This document shows, in pieces, positions 1-7,284 of a DNA stretch of 41,292 nucleotides (its first letter is position 1; each line of letters opens with the position of its first letter). Origin of the DNA: Bacteroidales bacterium. Lineage in GTDB: Bacteria > Bacteroidota > Bacteroidia > Bacteroidales > P3. The position numbers and the translations under genes are program-made. The stretch spans positions 1 to 41,292 of the forward strand of contig JAFZDP010000080.1 in assembly GCA_017561155.1 (NCBI GenBank). The letters run 5' to 3'. The notes beneath the pieces were generated by a model, which was not told where the DNA came from, made no database searches, and was given only the letters and a program-made list of their open reading frames with translations.

Positions 1-49
1 TAGTATAGATATATAATAGGTAACAAAAACCTCTCTGATTGGTTTAGTA

Positions 50-76
50 TTTGTGTGTAAACATGTAATATTTTTG
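50..76 (+). promoter_or_regulatory. possible promoter of the TPR lipoprotein gene
   Basis: A TATTTTTG box at 69-76 fits the Bacteroidota -7 consensus TAnnTTTG, and a TTTG lies at 50-53. The 15-bp spacing is shorter than the usual 19-21, so this is a weak call. The rest of 1-159 is AT-rich with nothing else recognisable. Confidence 0.35.
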
Positions 77-159
77 CCAATATAGGGAAAAATTATAGAA
101 TAAAAACATAGTAAACGCAGAGTTTTATCATATATAAGCAATAAAAAAATAATACAAAT

Positions 160-1995
160 ATGAAGAAGTCAATTTTATCATTATTGTTCGTTCCGCTGTT
201 GTTAGCCGGATGCGGCGGACTTTCAAAAATGGCACAAAACAGTACAAATGTACGTTACCAACCTACTCCTAATCCTGTCGAAACAAAAGACGGTAAGGTT
301 ATGATTAAGTTTGCGGGCTCGATACCTGCACAATACTTCGACAAAAAAGTCGCTGTGTTTGTACAGCCTATTTTGGAATGGAAAGGTGGTAGTTTGCAAT
401 TGAACCCTATCACTCTAAAAGGTGAAGATGTAGAAGGGGATGGTATTACTATTAACTACGAAAATGGTGGACGCTTTGTTTATACCGACGAGGTAGATTT
501 CAAACCTGGTATGGAATTGGCAAGAGTGGTGTTGGCTCCTATTGGTTATAGCTGTAAAGAAACCGACGACGAATGTAGATTTTCGCAAGATTTGGTTGAA
601 AAATACAGCAAAGCAGTAGTATTTGATACAACAATTATCTCTGACGGAGTTTGCAATACTTCGGCATTGGTATCTATAATAGGTGCAATATCGATAGCTC
701 CTACAAATTACGACAAAACAAAAGGTGTGGCAGAAACTGCTGATATTTACTATTCTAATGGTAGTGCAAAACACGATTGGGGTTACTATATAAACAGAAA
801 ATTCAACGCAGAATCGAACTACGAAGATTTGAAAAAAGTGATATTGCGTGACGGTATGCCTAAACAAATAAATGTTACAGGATGGTCGTCGCCGGAAGGT
901 GAAGAAACTGCCAACGTAGATTTGTCGAAGAAAAGAGCTGAAGAAGGTGTGAGATTGGCAAACGAACTTTTGGACGATGTGATAAAACAAATGGCAGAAC
1001 GTGCAAACATTAAAGCCAAAGATTATGCTTACTACAAACATAAATTGTTGAAGGAAGTAGTTGTAACATCGACTGCAGCCGGCGAAGACTGGACACACTT
1101 CGTGACAATGGTAGAAAACTCGACTATCGAAGATCGTAACGCCATTATCAATGTGGTAGAAACTCAACGTAACGTAATAAAACGCGAACAAATGATTCGT
1201 AACATGACGTTGATTTTCCCTGAATTGGAACGTGATATTTTCCCTGATTTGCGTCGTTGTCAGATAGCTTTGTATTATCCATTGGCTCGCAAAACCGACC
1301 AAGAATTGGCTAAAATAGCAACTTTGTATCCTCAAGAATTGACTTTCGAAGAATTGATGTATGCGGCATATATAAATCATAGCTATGCTACAAAATTAAA
1401 ACTATACAAATGGGCAACAGAAAACTTTAGCAAAGAATGGTCGGCATGGAGTAATGCCGGTGCTGCAGCTTTCCAATTAGAAAACTTTAGCGAAGCTGAA
1501 AGATTCTTGAATGTTGCAAAACAAATGGAACCAAACAACCCTGAAGTATTGAACAACTTAGGATTGTTGGCATTGGCTAAAAAAGACTACACTTTGTCGG
1601 AATATTATTTCAACGAAGCTATAAAATACGGAAGTCGCGAAGCTGAAGATAACCTTCCGATACTTTATCTTAAACACGGCGACTACGAAAAGGCTCTAGA
1701 TCTTTTGAAAACAAAACAATGTACTTACAATTTGGCATTTGCTCAACTTATGACAGATAATACCAGCGGTGCTATTCGTACTTTGGATTGTTGTTTGGAA
1801 CAAACTCACCAAGTAGCTTATTTGCGTGCAGTATGCTATGCTCGTTTAGATGACTTGGCCGGTGTTCTAGAAAACTTGAAATACGCTTGCGACGAAGAAC
1901 CTCTTATCTACAAACCTAAAGCAGTTTTGGATATAGAATTTAGAAAATATTGGGACAATCCTGACTTTAAAGAAATAGTTAAGAAGTACGAATAA
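160..1995 (+). CDS. TPR lipoprotein with OmpA-like segment
   Basis: A 611-residue envelope lipoprotein. The N-terminus is a lipoprotein signal peptide with lipobox LAGC, so Cys18 would be acylated. Residues about 235-270 (VTGWSSPEGEE followed by LSKKRAE) resemble the OmpA C-terminal peptidoglycan-binding motif, in which a G-x-S/T-x-x-G turn precedes LSxxRA. Residues about 425-590 hold tetratricopeptide-like helical repeats (for example WSNAGAAAFQLENFSEAERFLNVAKQMEP). Proteins with this arrangement are common in Bacteroidales and are annotated only as TPR proteins; their role is not established. I infer an outer-membrane or periplasmic scaffold that may touch peptidoglycan. The ATG at 160 starts directly at the signal peptide. 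An imperfect hairpin with a T-run follows the stop. Confidence 0.8.
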   Translation: MKKSILSLLFVPLLLAGCGGLSKMAQNSTNVRYQPTPNPVETKDGKVMIKFAGSIPAQYFDKKVAVFVQPILEWKGGSLQLNPITLKGEDVEGDGITINYENGGRFVYTDEVDFKPGMELARVVLAPIGYSCKETDDECRFSQDLVEKYSKAVVFDTTIISDGVCNTSALVSIIGAISIAPTNYDKTKGVAETADIYYSNGSAKHDWGYYINRKFNAESNYEDLKKVILRDGMPKQINVTGWSSPEGEETANVDLSKKRAEEGVRLANELLDDVIKQMAERANIKAKDYAYYKHKLLKEVVVTSTAAGEDWTHFVTMVENSTIEDRNAIINVVETQRNVIKREQMIRNMTLIFPELERDIFPDLRRCQIALYYPLARKTDQELAKIATLYPQELTFEELMYAAYINHSYATKLKLYKWATENFSKEWSAWSNAGAAAFQLENFSEAERFLNVAKQMEPNNPEVLNNLGLLALAKKDYTLSEYYFNEAIKYGSREAEDNLPILYLKHGDYEKALDLLKTKQCTYNLAFAQLMTDNTSGAIRTLDCCLEQTHQVAYLRAVCYARLDDLAGVLENLKYACDEEPLIYKPKAVLDIEFRKYWDNPDFKEIVKKYE

Positions 1996-2018
1996 AAAGA
2001 ATATGAAATAATCTGATA

Positions 2019-2067
2019 AAGAATCTGGGAAAGTATATAAAATGTATTTTTTCGGATTCTTTTTTTT
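2019..2067 (+). terminator. probable intrinsic terminator after the TPR lipoprotein gene
   Basis: AAGAATC at 2019-2025 pairs with GATTCTT at 2055-2061, with a large loop and some inner pairing, and the 3' arm runs into a T-run. It separates the lipoprotein gene from pssA. Confidence 0.5.
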
Positions 2068-2091
2068 AATAACAATAGGCAAAGCAGAATC

Positions 2092-2814
2092 ATGAAAAAA
2101 CAAATACCAAATATTATAACGCTTTCCAACTTAATATGTGGGTGTATTGCGGTTTGGCAGGCATTGGAAGGGCATTTTATTTATTCGGCAATATTTATCT
2201 TTTTAGGCGCCTTTTTTGATTTCTTTGATGGAATGACTGCTCGATTGCTAAAAGTTCAATCAGCAATAGGAAAAGAGCTTGATTCGCTATCCGACGTCGT
2301 TACATTTGGAGTGGCACCGGGTTTTATTGCTTTCAGGATGTTAGAATTATTATTGCCCGAAGGATTAGAGTGGGCAAGATTTATAGCATTTATTATGCCG
2401 GCCTTGTCGTCGTATAGATTAGCAAAATTTAATCTCGACGAGCGTCAAACGTCATCGTTTATAGGCTTGCCAACCCCAGCTAATGCTATGGTTTGGGCTG
2501 CTTATGGAATAATAATAGCTGTAGGAGGTACTACAAGCCTAACTTTGTTTCCAATCTTCGACGAGAATGGAATAGTTGCGGTAATGTCTAATCCGATACT
2601 GCTATCGGTATTGGTAGTAGTGTTTTCGGTGGCTTTAGTAGCCGAAATACCATTATTTGCTCTTAAGTTTAAGAATTTCTTATGGACCGACAATAAACAA
2701 AGATATTTGTTTTTGATAATTGATGCAATATTATTGTTATTGTTAGGAGTATATGCGGTACCGGTAATAATATTGTTTTATGTTGTACTTTCTATGTTGG
2801 TACGAAAAGTATAA
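2092..2814 (+). CDS. pssA: CDP-diacylglycerol--serine O-phosphatidyltransferase
   Basis: Inner-membrane enzyme that joins CDP-diacylglycerol and L-serine to give phosphatidylserine and CMP, the first step toward phosphatidylethanolamine. The CDP-alcohol phosphotransferase signature DG-x2-AR-x8-G-x3-D-x3-D is complete: D46, G47, A50, R51, G60, D64 and D68. The remainder is largely hydrophobic with several membrane helices, and 240 residues is normal for the type II family. The gene follows a probable terminator and lies 40 bp upstream of the ThDP enzyme gene on the same strand, so the two may be cotranscribed, though no functional link is evident. Confidence 0.93.
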   Translation: MKKQIPNIITLSNLICGCIAVWQALEGHFIYSAIFIFLGAFFDFFDGMTARLLKVQSAIGKELDSLSDVVTFGVAPGFIAFRMLELLLPEGLEWARFIAFIMPALSSYRLAKFNLDERQTSSFIGLPTPANAMVWAAYGIIIAVGGTTSLTLFPIFDENGIVAVMSNPILLSVLVVVFSVALVAEIPLFALKFKNFLWTDNKQRYLFLIIDAILLLLLGVYAVPVIILFYVVLSMLVRKV

Positions 2815-2854
2815 AGTAAAAGGTCTTAGTTTTTGAAATATAAATAAGATTATT

Positions 2855-4570
2855 ATGAAAGCATCTGATTATATAGTATCGTTCCTCGAAAAGAATGGAA
2901 TCAATACTGTGTTTGGTTATATAGGAGGTATGATTACCCACCTTGTTGATTCGTTGGGTAAAAGTGAAACTGTTAGGTATGTGCAAACATATCATGAACA
3001 AACAGCTTCGATGGCTGCCGAAGGTTATGCTCTTGAAAGTGGTAAGTTTGGAGTGGCTATAGCTACAAGCGGACCGGGAGCAACAAATATGATTACGGGT
3101 ATTGCTGATGCTTATTTTGGAAATATTCCGGTATTGTATATTACAGGGCAGGTAAATACTTTTGAATATAAGTATGATAAACCTATACGTCAGCAAGGAT
3201 TTCAAGAAACAGATGTGGTAAGCATAGTGAAACCTATAACAAAATATGCTATTCTGGTTGATGACGTTGATAATTTGTGCTATGAGCTGGAAAAAGCTGT
3301 ACACATTGCTAATACCGGTCGTAAAGGACCTGTGCTTATTGATTTGCCAATGAATATTTCTCGTGCAGATATAGACGTAGATAGTTTGAAGCATTTTATT
3401 CCTGATTACAAATCATCGACGAAGTATGACTTATTAGATTTGAAGCAAGCGATAAAAGAATCTAAACGTCCGATGGTGCTTGTAGGTGGCGGATGTTTGA
3501 ATGCCTCTAAAGAATTGGAGGCGTTTGTCAAGAAGTATAATTTACCTGTAGTAGTATCGCTTATGGGCAAGGGTATTATTGACGAAACATACGACAATTA
3601 TCTGGGTATGATTGGAAGCTATGGAAATCGTTGCGCAAATCTTTCTTTGGCAAATGTGGATTTACTTATTGCATTAGGAACACGATTAGATACTCGACAA
3701 ACAGGAGCAAAAATCGATGGTTTTATGCCTAATGGAAAAATAATTCATGTGGATATAGATAATTCAGAATTAGAATGCCATAGAATAGAAAATAGAATAA
3801 AATTGAATATGGATGTGGCTGACTATTTGTCGGCTATGGAAATGGAAAATTTGGAATTTTCTATAGATGAAAATTGGTATATATGGTTGAAAAATACGAA
3901 ATTGAAATATAATCAAGATAGAGAAGTAGAACGGTTTGTAGAAAATAAAGCTCCCTATAAAGTAATGCAAGAATTGAGTAAGATAACGAAAGAGGGCGAT
4001 ATAATGACGGTAGATATAGGGCAAAATCAGATGTGGGCTGCTCAAACTATTTTGATGAAAAAAAATCAGCGTTTTGTTACAAGTGGAGGACTCGCTCCTA
4101 TGGGCTTTTCGTTGCCGGTAGCTGTTGGAATGGCATTTGCTAATCCTAATAAAGAGGTATATTGTATCAATGGAGATGGAGGCTTTCATATGGCTTTGCA
4201 ATCATTGTTGTTGATATCGCAATATAATCTTAATGTAAAGGTTGTTGTAATGAATAATGTATCGTTAGGAATGATAACACAATTCCAACATCTTTATTTT
4301 GATGATAGAATGGTAGGAACTACCGAAGAAGGTGGATATTGGTTGCCATCAATTGAAAAGATTGCAAAAGCATATAATTTACCATATTATCAGGTTGATG
4401 GTAATAAACCGGAATTTCCTAAAGATATAACCGGAAAAGGCTGTATTATAGATTGTATTATTGGAAATAACACGGTAGTTTGTCCTAAATTGGAATTTGA
4501 TAAGCCAATATACAATATGCTACCATTGTTAAATGAGGATGAATTATCTAGTGCTTTGCGTTTATCGTGA
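2855..4570 (+). CDS. thiamine diphosphate-dependent enzyme, acetolactate synthase-like
   Basis: A 571-residue ThDP enzyme with the three-domain plan of acetolactate synthase and its relatives. Glu48, in the HEQTASMAAEGYA segment, matches the cofactor-activating glutamate. The ThDP/Mg motif GDG-x24-NN runs from G440 to N468. The central domain carries the expected Rossmann-like region (LVGGGCLNAS). The C-terminal stretch KLEFDKPIYNMLPLL resembles ThDP enzymes found in surface-polysaccharide loci more than biosynthetic IlvB. No ilvN or other branched-chain gene is nearby, so I leave the substrate open: it could be acetolactate synthase or a decarboxylase acting on a sugar-derived keto acid. The gene ends at a strong terminator. 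Confidence 0.8.
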   Translation: MKASDYIVSFLEKNGINTVFGYIGGMITHLVDSLGKSETVRYVQTYHEQTASMAAEGYALESGKFGVAIATSGPGATNMITGIADAYFGNIPVLYITGQVNTFEYKYDKPIRQQGFQETDVVSIVKPITKYAILVDDVDNLCYELEKAVHIANTGRKGPVLIDLPMNISRADIDVDSLKHFIPDYKSSTKYDLLDLKQAIKESKRPMVLVGGGCLNASKELEAFVKKYNLPVVVSLMGKGIIDETYDNYLGMIGSYGNRCANLSLANVDLLIALGTRLDTRQTGAKIDGFMPNGKIIHVDIDNSELECHRIENRIKLNMDVADYLSAMEMENLEFSIDENWYIWLKNTKLKYNQDREVERFVENKAPYKVMQELSKITKEGDIMTVDIGQNQMWAAQTILMKKNQRFVTSGGLAPMGFSLPVAVGMAFANPNKEVYCINGDGGFHMALQSLLLISQYNLNVKVVVMNNVSLGMITQFQHLYFDDRMVGTTEEGGYWLPSIEKIAKAYNLPYYQVDGNKPEFPKDITGKGCIIDCIIGNNTVVCPKLEFDKPIYNMLPLLNEDELSSALRLS

Positions 4571-4594
4571 AGTTTATAATATTGTAATAAATAA

Positions 4595-4633
4595 AAGAAT
4601 CGCAAGAAACATATCTCGTTTCTTGCGATTCTT
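4595..4633. terminator. bidirectional intrinsic terminator
   Basis: A perfect 16-bp stem (4595-4610 with 4618-4633) around a 7-nt loop lies between the convergent ThDP enzyme gene and hpf. AT-rich sequence on both sides lets it stop both transcripts. Confidence 0.88.
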
Positions 4634-4695
4634 CTTATTATTAGTATCAAAATCATGAAATCACAGATTTGTAGAGTTTCATAACAAAGATATTG

Positions 4696-5079
4696 TTAGA
4701 TTTCTTCAACTTCTTCTTCGATTTCATTTTCTGTTTCAATATCTTTTCCAATCTCATACAGATCGGATTTTAAATCTCCGTTTTTCTTATTGAATTTTTC
4801 CTTGTATTTACTCAATTGATTTTTTGTTGCATCTACAGCAGCCAAAGTTGCTTCTTCGAACGAGTCGGCTTGTTTGCTGTTAAACAATGTTTGACCGGGT
4901 AAAACTAGTTGAATTTCCACAATTTTGTTGTTGTCGGATTCAGGTTTTTCTACTTTCAACGACACTTCACACGATGTGATATTGTCGAACGATCTTTCAA
5001 GTTTAGTAACTTTATCAGTTACAAATTTTTCTAGTTTAGAATCTGCTTTAAACTTGATTGCATTAATTTGTATATTCAT
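4696..5079 (-). CDS. hpf: short ribosome hibernation promoting factor
   Basis: A 127-residue protein of the HPF/RaiA (YfiA) family, which binds the 30S decoding region and inactivates ribosomes in slow growth. The N-terminal 95 residues show the beta-alpha-beta fold typical of the family, with KLERSFDNITSCEVSLKVEK and the SFEEATLAAVDATKNQL helix. The C-terminus is an acidic tail (ETENEIEEEVEEI) instead of the dimerisation domain of long HPF. Its ATG overlaps the xerC stop as ATGA, so translation may be coupled. An AGGAGG lies five bases upstream of the start, which is unusual for this phylum. Confidence 0.92.
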   Translation of the reverse strand: MNIQINAIKFKADSKLEKFVTDKVTKLERSFDNITSCEVSLKVEKPESDNNKIVEIQLVLPGQTLFNSKQADSFEEATLAAVDATKNQLSKYKEKFNKKNGDLKSDLYEIGKDIETENEIEEEVEEI

Positions 5080-5987
5080 AAAAACCTCCTTTTTTGTGCT
5101 CTTGGATGAGCGGATTTGTAAATTTTTTTCAGCTTTTCAACAGTATTATGCGTGTAAACTTGAGTTGCAGCCAAACTGCTATGTCCCAAAAGTTCCTTTA
5201 TCGCATTAATATCAGCACCATTGTTTAAAAGATGCGTCGCAAAACTATGTCTCAGAATATGAGGACTTATGCGATTTGCATTAGACACTTTCGACATGTA
5301 TTTTTTTACAATACTATTTACAAGCGATGGTGTAACTGGTTTGCCTTTTTCTGTTACAAATAGCTTTTCTGTGTCGCATCCAACGGTATTATAACGAACA
5401 TTTATGTAATATAGTATGTTTTGTTTTAAATCTAATTCTATTGGAATAATTCTTTCTTTGTTTCTTTTTCCTAATACTTTGATGGTATTATTTTCAAAAT
5501 CAATGTTGTTGTCAGAAATTCCAACAAGTTCAGCTCTTCGTATTCCGGTCTCATAAAAAAGTTCTATTATAAGAGAATCTCTTATGCCTTCGAATGTTTC
5601 GGGAAATAAACTTTGATCGGAAATTTTTTCCATTTCCGATTCTCTAAAGAACACTGGTAATTGTTGTTGTATTTTAGGTGTTGTGATTTTAGCAAAAAAA
5701 TCTGTGGTTACAATTTTTTGTTTTCTAAGGTATTTGTTCCATGATCTTAGCGCTGCCAATTTTCTACATACACTGCGTGCCGATAATTTTTCTTCTTCAA
5801 GTAATTTCATTTCCCATTGGCGAATTAATAAAGAACTGACTTCTTCAACATCTTCTACTTGGTTTTGTTCAGAAAAATTGAGAAACGAGTTTAGGTCTGT
5901 TGCGTATGCAGCAGCAGTTAGTGGCGATAGTCTTCGCTCAATTGATATATAATCAATAAATTGTGATATGGACTGCGATAATTTCAT
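5076..5987 (-). CDS. xerC: tyrosine recombinase XerC/XerD family
   Basis: A 303-residue site-specific recombinase of the size and layout of chromosomal Xer proteins, which resolve chromosome dimers at dif. It has an N-terminal SAM-like core-binding domain (about 1-95) and a C-terminal catalytic domain. The catalytic set is complete: Arg150 (ETGIR), Lys174, His243 and Arg246 (HILRH), His269 (LGHS) and nucleophile Tyr279 (QVYTH). It sits between rpsU and hpf, an arrangement I recall as conserved in Bacteroidales, which argues for a housekeeping enzyme and not a mobile-element integrase. XerC versus XerD cannot be settled from this window. The last four bases overlap hpf. Confidence 0.9.
   Translation of the reverse strand: MKLSQSISQFIDYISIERRLSPLTAAAYATDLNSFLNFSEQNQVEDVEEVSSLLIRQWEMKLLEEEKLSARSVCRKLAALRSWNKYLRKQKIVTTDFFAKITTPKIQQQLPVFFRESEMEKISDQSLFPETFEGIRDSLIIELFYETGIRRAELVGISDNNIDFENNTIKVLGKRNKERIIPIELDLKQNILYYINVRYNTVGCDTEKLFVTEKGKPVTPSLVNSIVKKYMSKVSNANRISPHILRHSFATHLLNNGADINAIKELLGHSSLAATQVYTHNTVEKLKKIYKSAHPRAQKRRFL
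5085..5090 (-). promoter_or_regulatory. strong Shine-Dalgarno of hpf inside the xerC end
   Basis: Read on the minus strand, AGGAGG precedes the hpf ATG by five bases and overlaps the last xerC codons. Most other starts in the window have no such purine motif (tuf, rplL and rpmB, for example). Confidence 0.8.
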
Positions 5988-6007
5988 ACTGCGAAATTAC
6001 AAAAAAA

Positions 6008-6036
6008 AATGTTTATAAAGAAACTTTATAAACATT
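6008..6036. terminator. terminator hairpin between rpsU and xerC
   Basis: A 13-bp perfect stem (6008-6020 with 6024-6036) with a 3-nt loop and T-runs on both sides. On the minus strand it follows rpsU and precedes xerC, so it may reduce read-through from the ribosomal genes. Confidence 0.75.
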
Positions 6037-6061
6037 TTTTCTGATTCGAGATAGAAACTAT

Positions 6062-6259
6062 CTATTTATCAAGCATTTCTTGGTGTAATTTTTGAATGTA
6101 GATAGCTTTCAATCTACGTTCCCTTGCTTTTACAGAAGGTTTAGTAAATTTTTGGCGTTCGCGTAACTCTTTTACAACACCAGTTTTTTCAAACTTGCGT
6201 TTTAGTTTTTTCAAGGCTCTTTCTACATTATCACCTTCTTTAATAGGAACAATAATCAT
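6062..6259 (-). CDS. rpsU: 30S ribosomal protein bS21
   Basis: A 65-residue basic protein that matches bS21: MIIVPIKEGDNVERALKKLK at the start, then RELRERQKFTKPSVKARERR. It binds the 30S platform near the anti-SD end of 16S rRNA. In Flavobacterium, published ribosome work shows bS21 helping to hide the anti-SD, with rpsU itself carrying an SD. Here AGAGGT lies seven bases upstream of the ATG, consistent with that autoregulation model. It is preceded by rpmB with a 48-bp gap and followed by a terminator hairpin and xerC. Confidence 0.95.
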   Translation of the reverse strand: MIIVPIKEGDNVERALKKLKRKFEKTGVVKELRERQKFTKPSVKARERRLKAIYIQKLHQEMLDK

Positions 6260-6266
6260 TTTTAAT

Positions 6267-6272
6267 ACCTCT
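6267..6272 (-). promoter_or_regulatory. Shine-Dalgarno of rpsU
   Basis: On the minus strand AGAGGT, within GAAAGAGGT, sits seven bases before the rpsU ATG. This is good SD spacing in a genome where most genes lack the motif. Confidence 0.7.
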
Positions 6273-6307
6273 TTCTTTTTTTAGATTAATAATTATTCTA
6301 ACATTTT

Positions 6308-6547
6308 CTACAATTGAATGTGACCAGCTTCAACGGCATCTGTAAGAGCAGCCAAAATGCCTTTCTTGTTGATTATGCGCATTCCTTTTGCCGACACTTT
6401 CAATGTTATCCACAAATCCTCTTCAGGAATGTAGAATTTCTTTGTTTGAAGATTTGGATAAAATCTTCTTTTTGTTTTAATGTTTGAGTGAGACACGTTG
6501 TTTCCAGTCATCACTTTCTTACCTGTAATTTCGCAAATTCTCGACAT
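6308..6547 (-). CDS. rpmB: 50S ribosomal protein bL28
   Basis: A 79-residue bL28: [20 protein letters not shown], then [11 protein letters not shown] and the C-terminal region ending in EAGHIQL. The reading frame is open 24 codons further upstream, but those residues (beginning MSNKFRKF) do not belong to the family, so I place the start at 6547. In many Bacteroidota rpmB is followed by rpmG and a small DUF4295 gene; neither is here, and rpsU follows instead. The upstream region is AT-rich and shows no SD. Confidence 0.95.
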   Translation of the reverse strand: MSRICEITGKKVMTGNNVSHSNIKTKRRFYPNLQTKKFYIPEEDLWITLKVSAKGMRIINKKGILAALTDAVEAGHIQL

Positions 6548-6753
6548 TGTTTTAAATATGTTTTTTAAGAATCGTTTTCGTTCAAAATGAGTTGCAAATT
6601 TCCGAAATTTATTTGACATGGCAAAATTTTTTTGTATTAAAGTTCGATTTTTTTTAAAGAAATGTTTTTTCGATTATTCTTTTTTCTTTATAAACAATTG
6701 AAATATAGTGGTTAATCTTTGCTTTTGTTCGTTCTGGTGTGATCTTTGTTTTT

Positions 6754-6792
6754 TGTCTATTTTGTTGATATCTCATGTCTATTTTGTTGATA
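6754..6792 (+). repeat. 17-bp direct repeat, 22-bp period
   Basis: TGTCTATTTTGTTGATA occurs exactly at 6754-6770 and again at 6776-6792. The start-to-start distance of 22 bp is about two helical turns, as expected of a pair of regulator sites. Confidence 0.7.
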
Positions 6793-7200
6793 ATTCATCA
6801 TTTTCTTTGCAAAAAAATCAAATTTTGAGGTAAAAAATATTCTTTTTCTTCAAAAATGAAAATAATTGCATTATTATCTTGTTTATAGTGTGTTATGTGC
6901 TTTTTGGAAAATATTGTTAGGTCATGATATTTAACAAAGCTAAAGAGGATTGTTTGAGAGTTTGGTAGCCGGGAAAATGGTTTATTTTTTATATATAGGT
7001 GTCATCTTTGTGACGGTATACTGTGAATGTTTTTATACCCATATGTGACGATAATGACAGTAGGGTATGAATTATTGCTTCGTTTTTTGCAGAATTTGAG
7101 GTAATTTGAAAGGTTGGGTAGATAAATATTTTTTTAATTGATTTACAGTGATTAGTAGGTGATTTTTTAAATTATGTGCTAAATATTCGATAAAAAATCG

Positions 7201-7208
7201 TATCTTTG
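7201..7208 (+). promoter_or_regulatory. -7 promoter box of hutU
   Basis: TATCTTTG fits TAnnTTTG exactly. No clear TTTG is seen at -33, so activator dependence is possible. A start near 7215 would give a leader of about 70 nt. Confidence 0.6.
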
Positions 7209-7284
7209 CAAGATACTTTTTGCTTAATTGTAGATGCAATGAGCAGATATTGAAGAGATTATATACAAATTAAAATTTATATTT

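Larger units (their letters stand above)
6548..7284. other. gene-free gap between rpmB and hutU
   Basis: No convincing gene is seen. The gap holds a 17-bp direct repeat (6754-6792), two TGTGACG boxes near 7010 and 7045 with adjacent inverted GTATACC-like sequences, and the hutU promoter box near 7201. The part next to rpmB is a T-rich leader. Confidence 0.6.

Noticed and set aside
415-1380. A 321-codon open frame on the minus strand
   Set aside because: It is the antisense of the TPR lipoprotein gene, with an implausible Phe/Tyr/Ile/Cys composition and no motif.
5076-5987. XerC-like gene as the integrase of a mobile island
   Set aside because: Its size, catalytic set and position between rpsU and hpf fit the chromosomal Xer recombinase.
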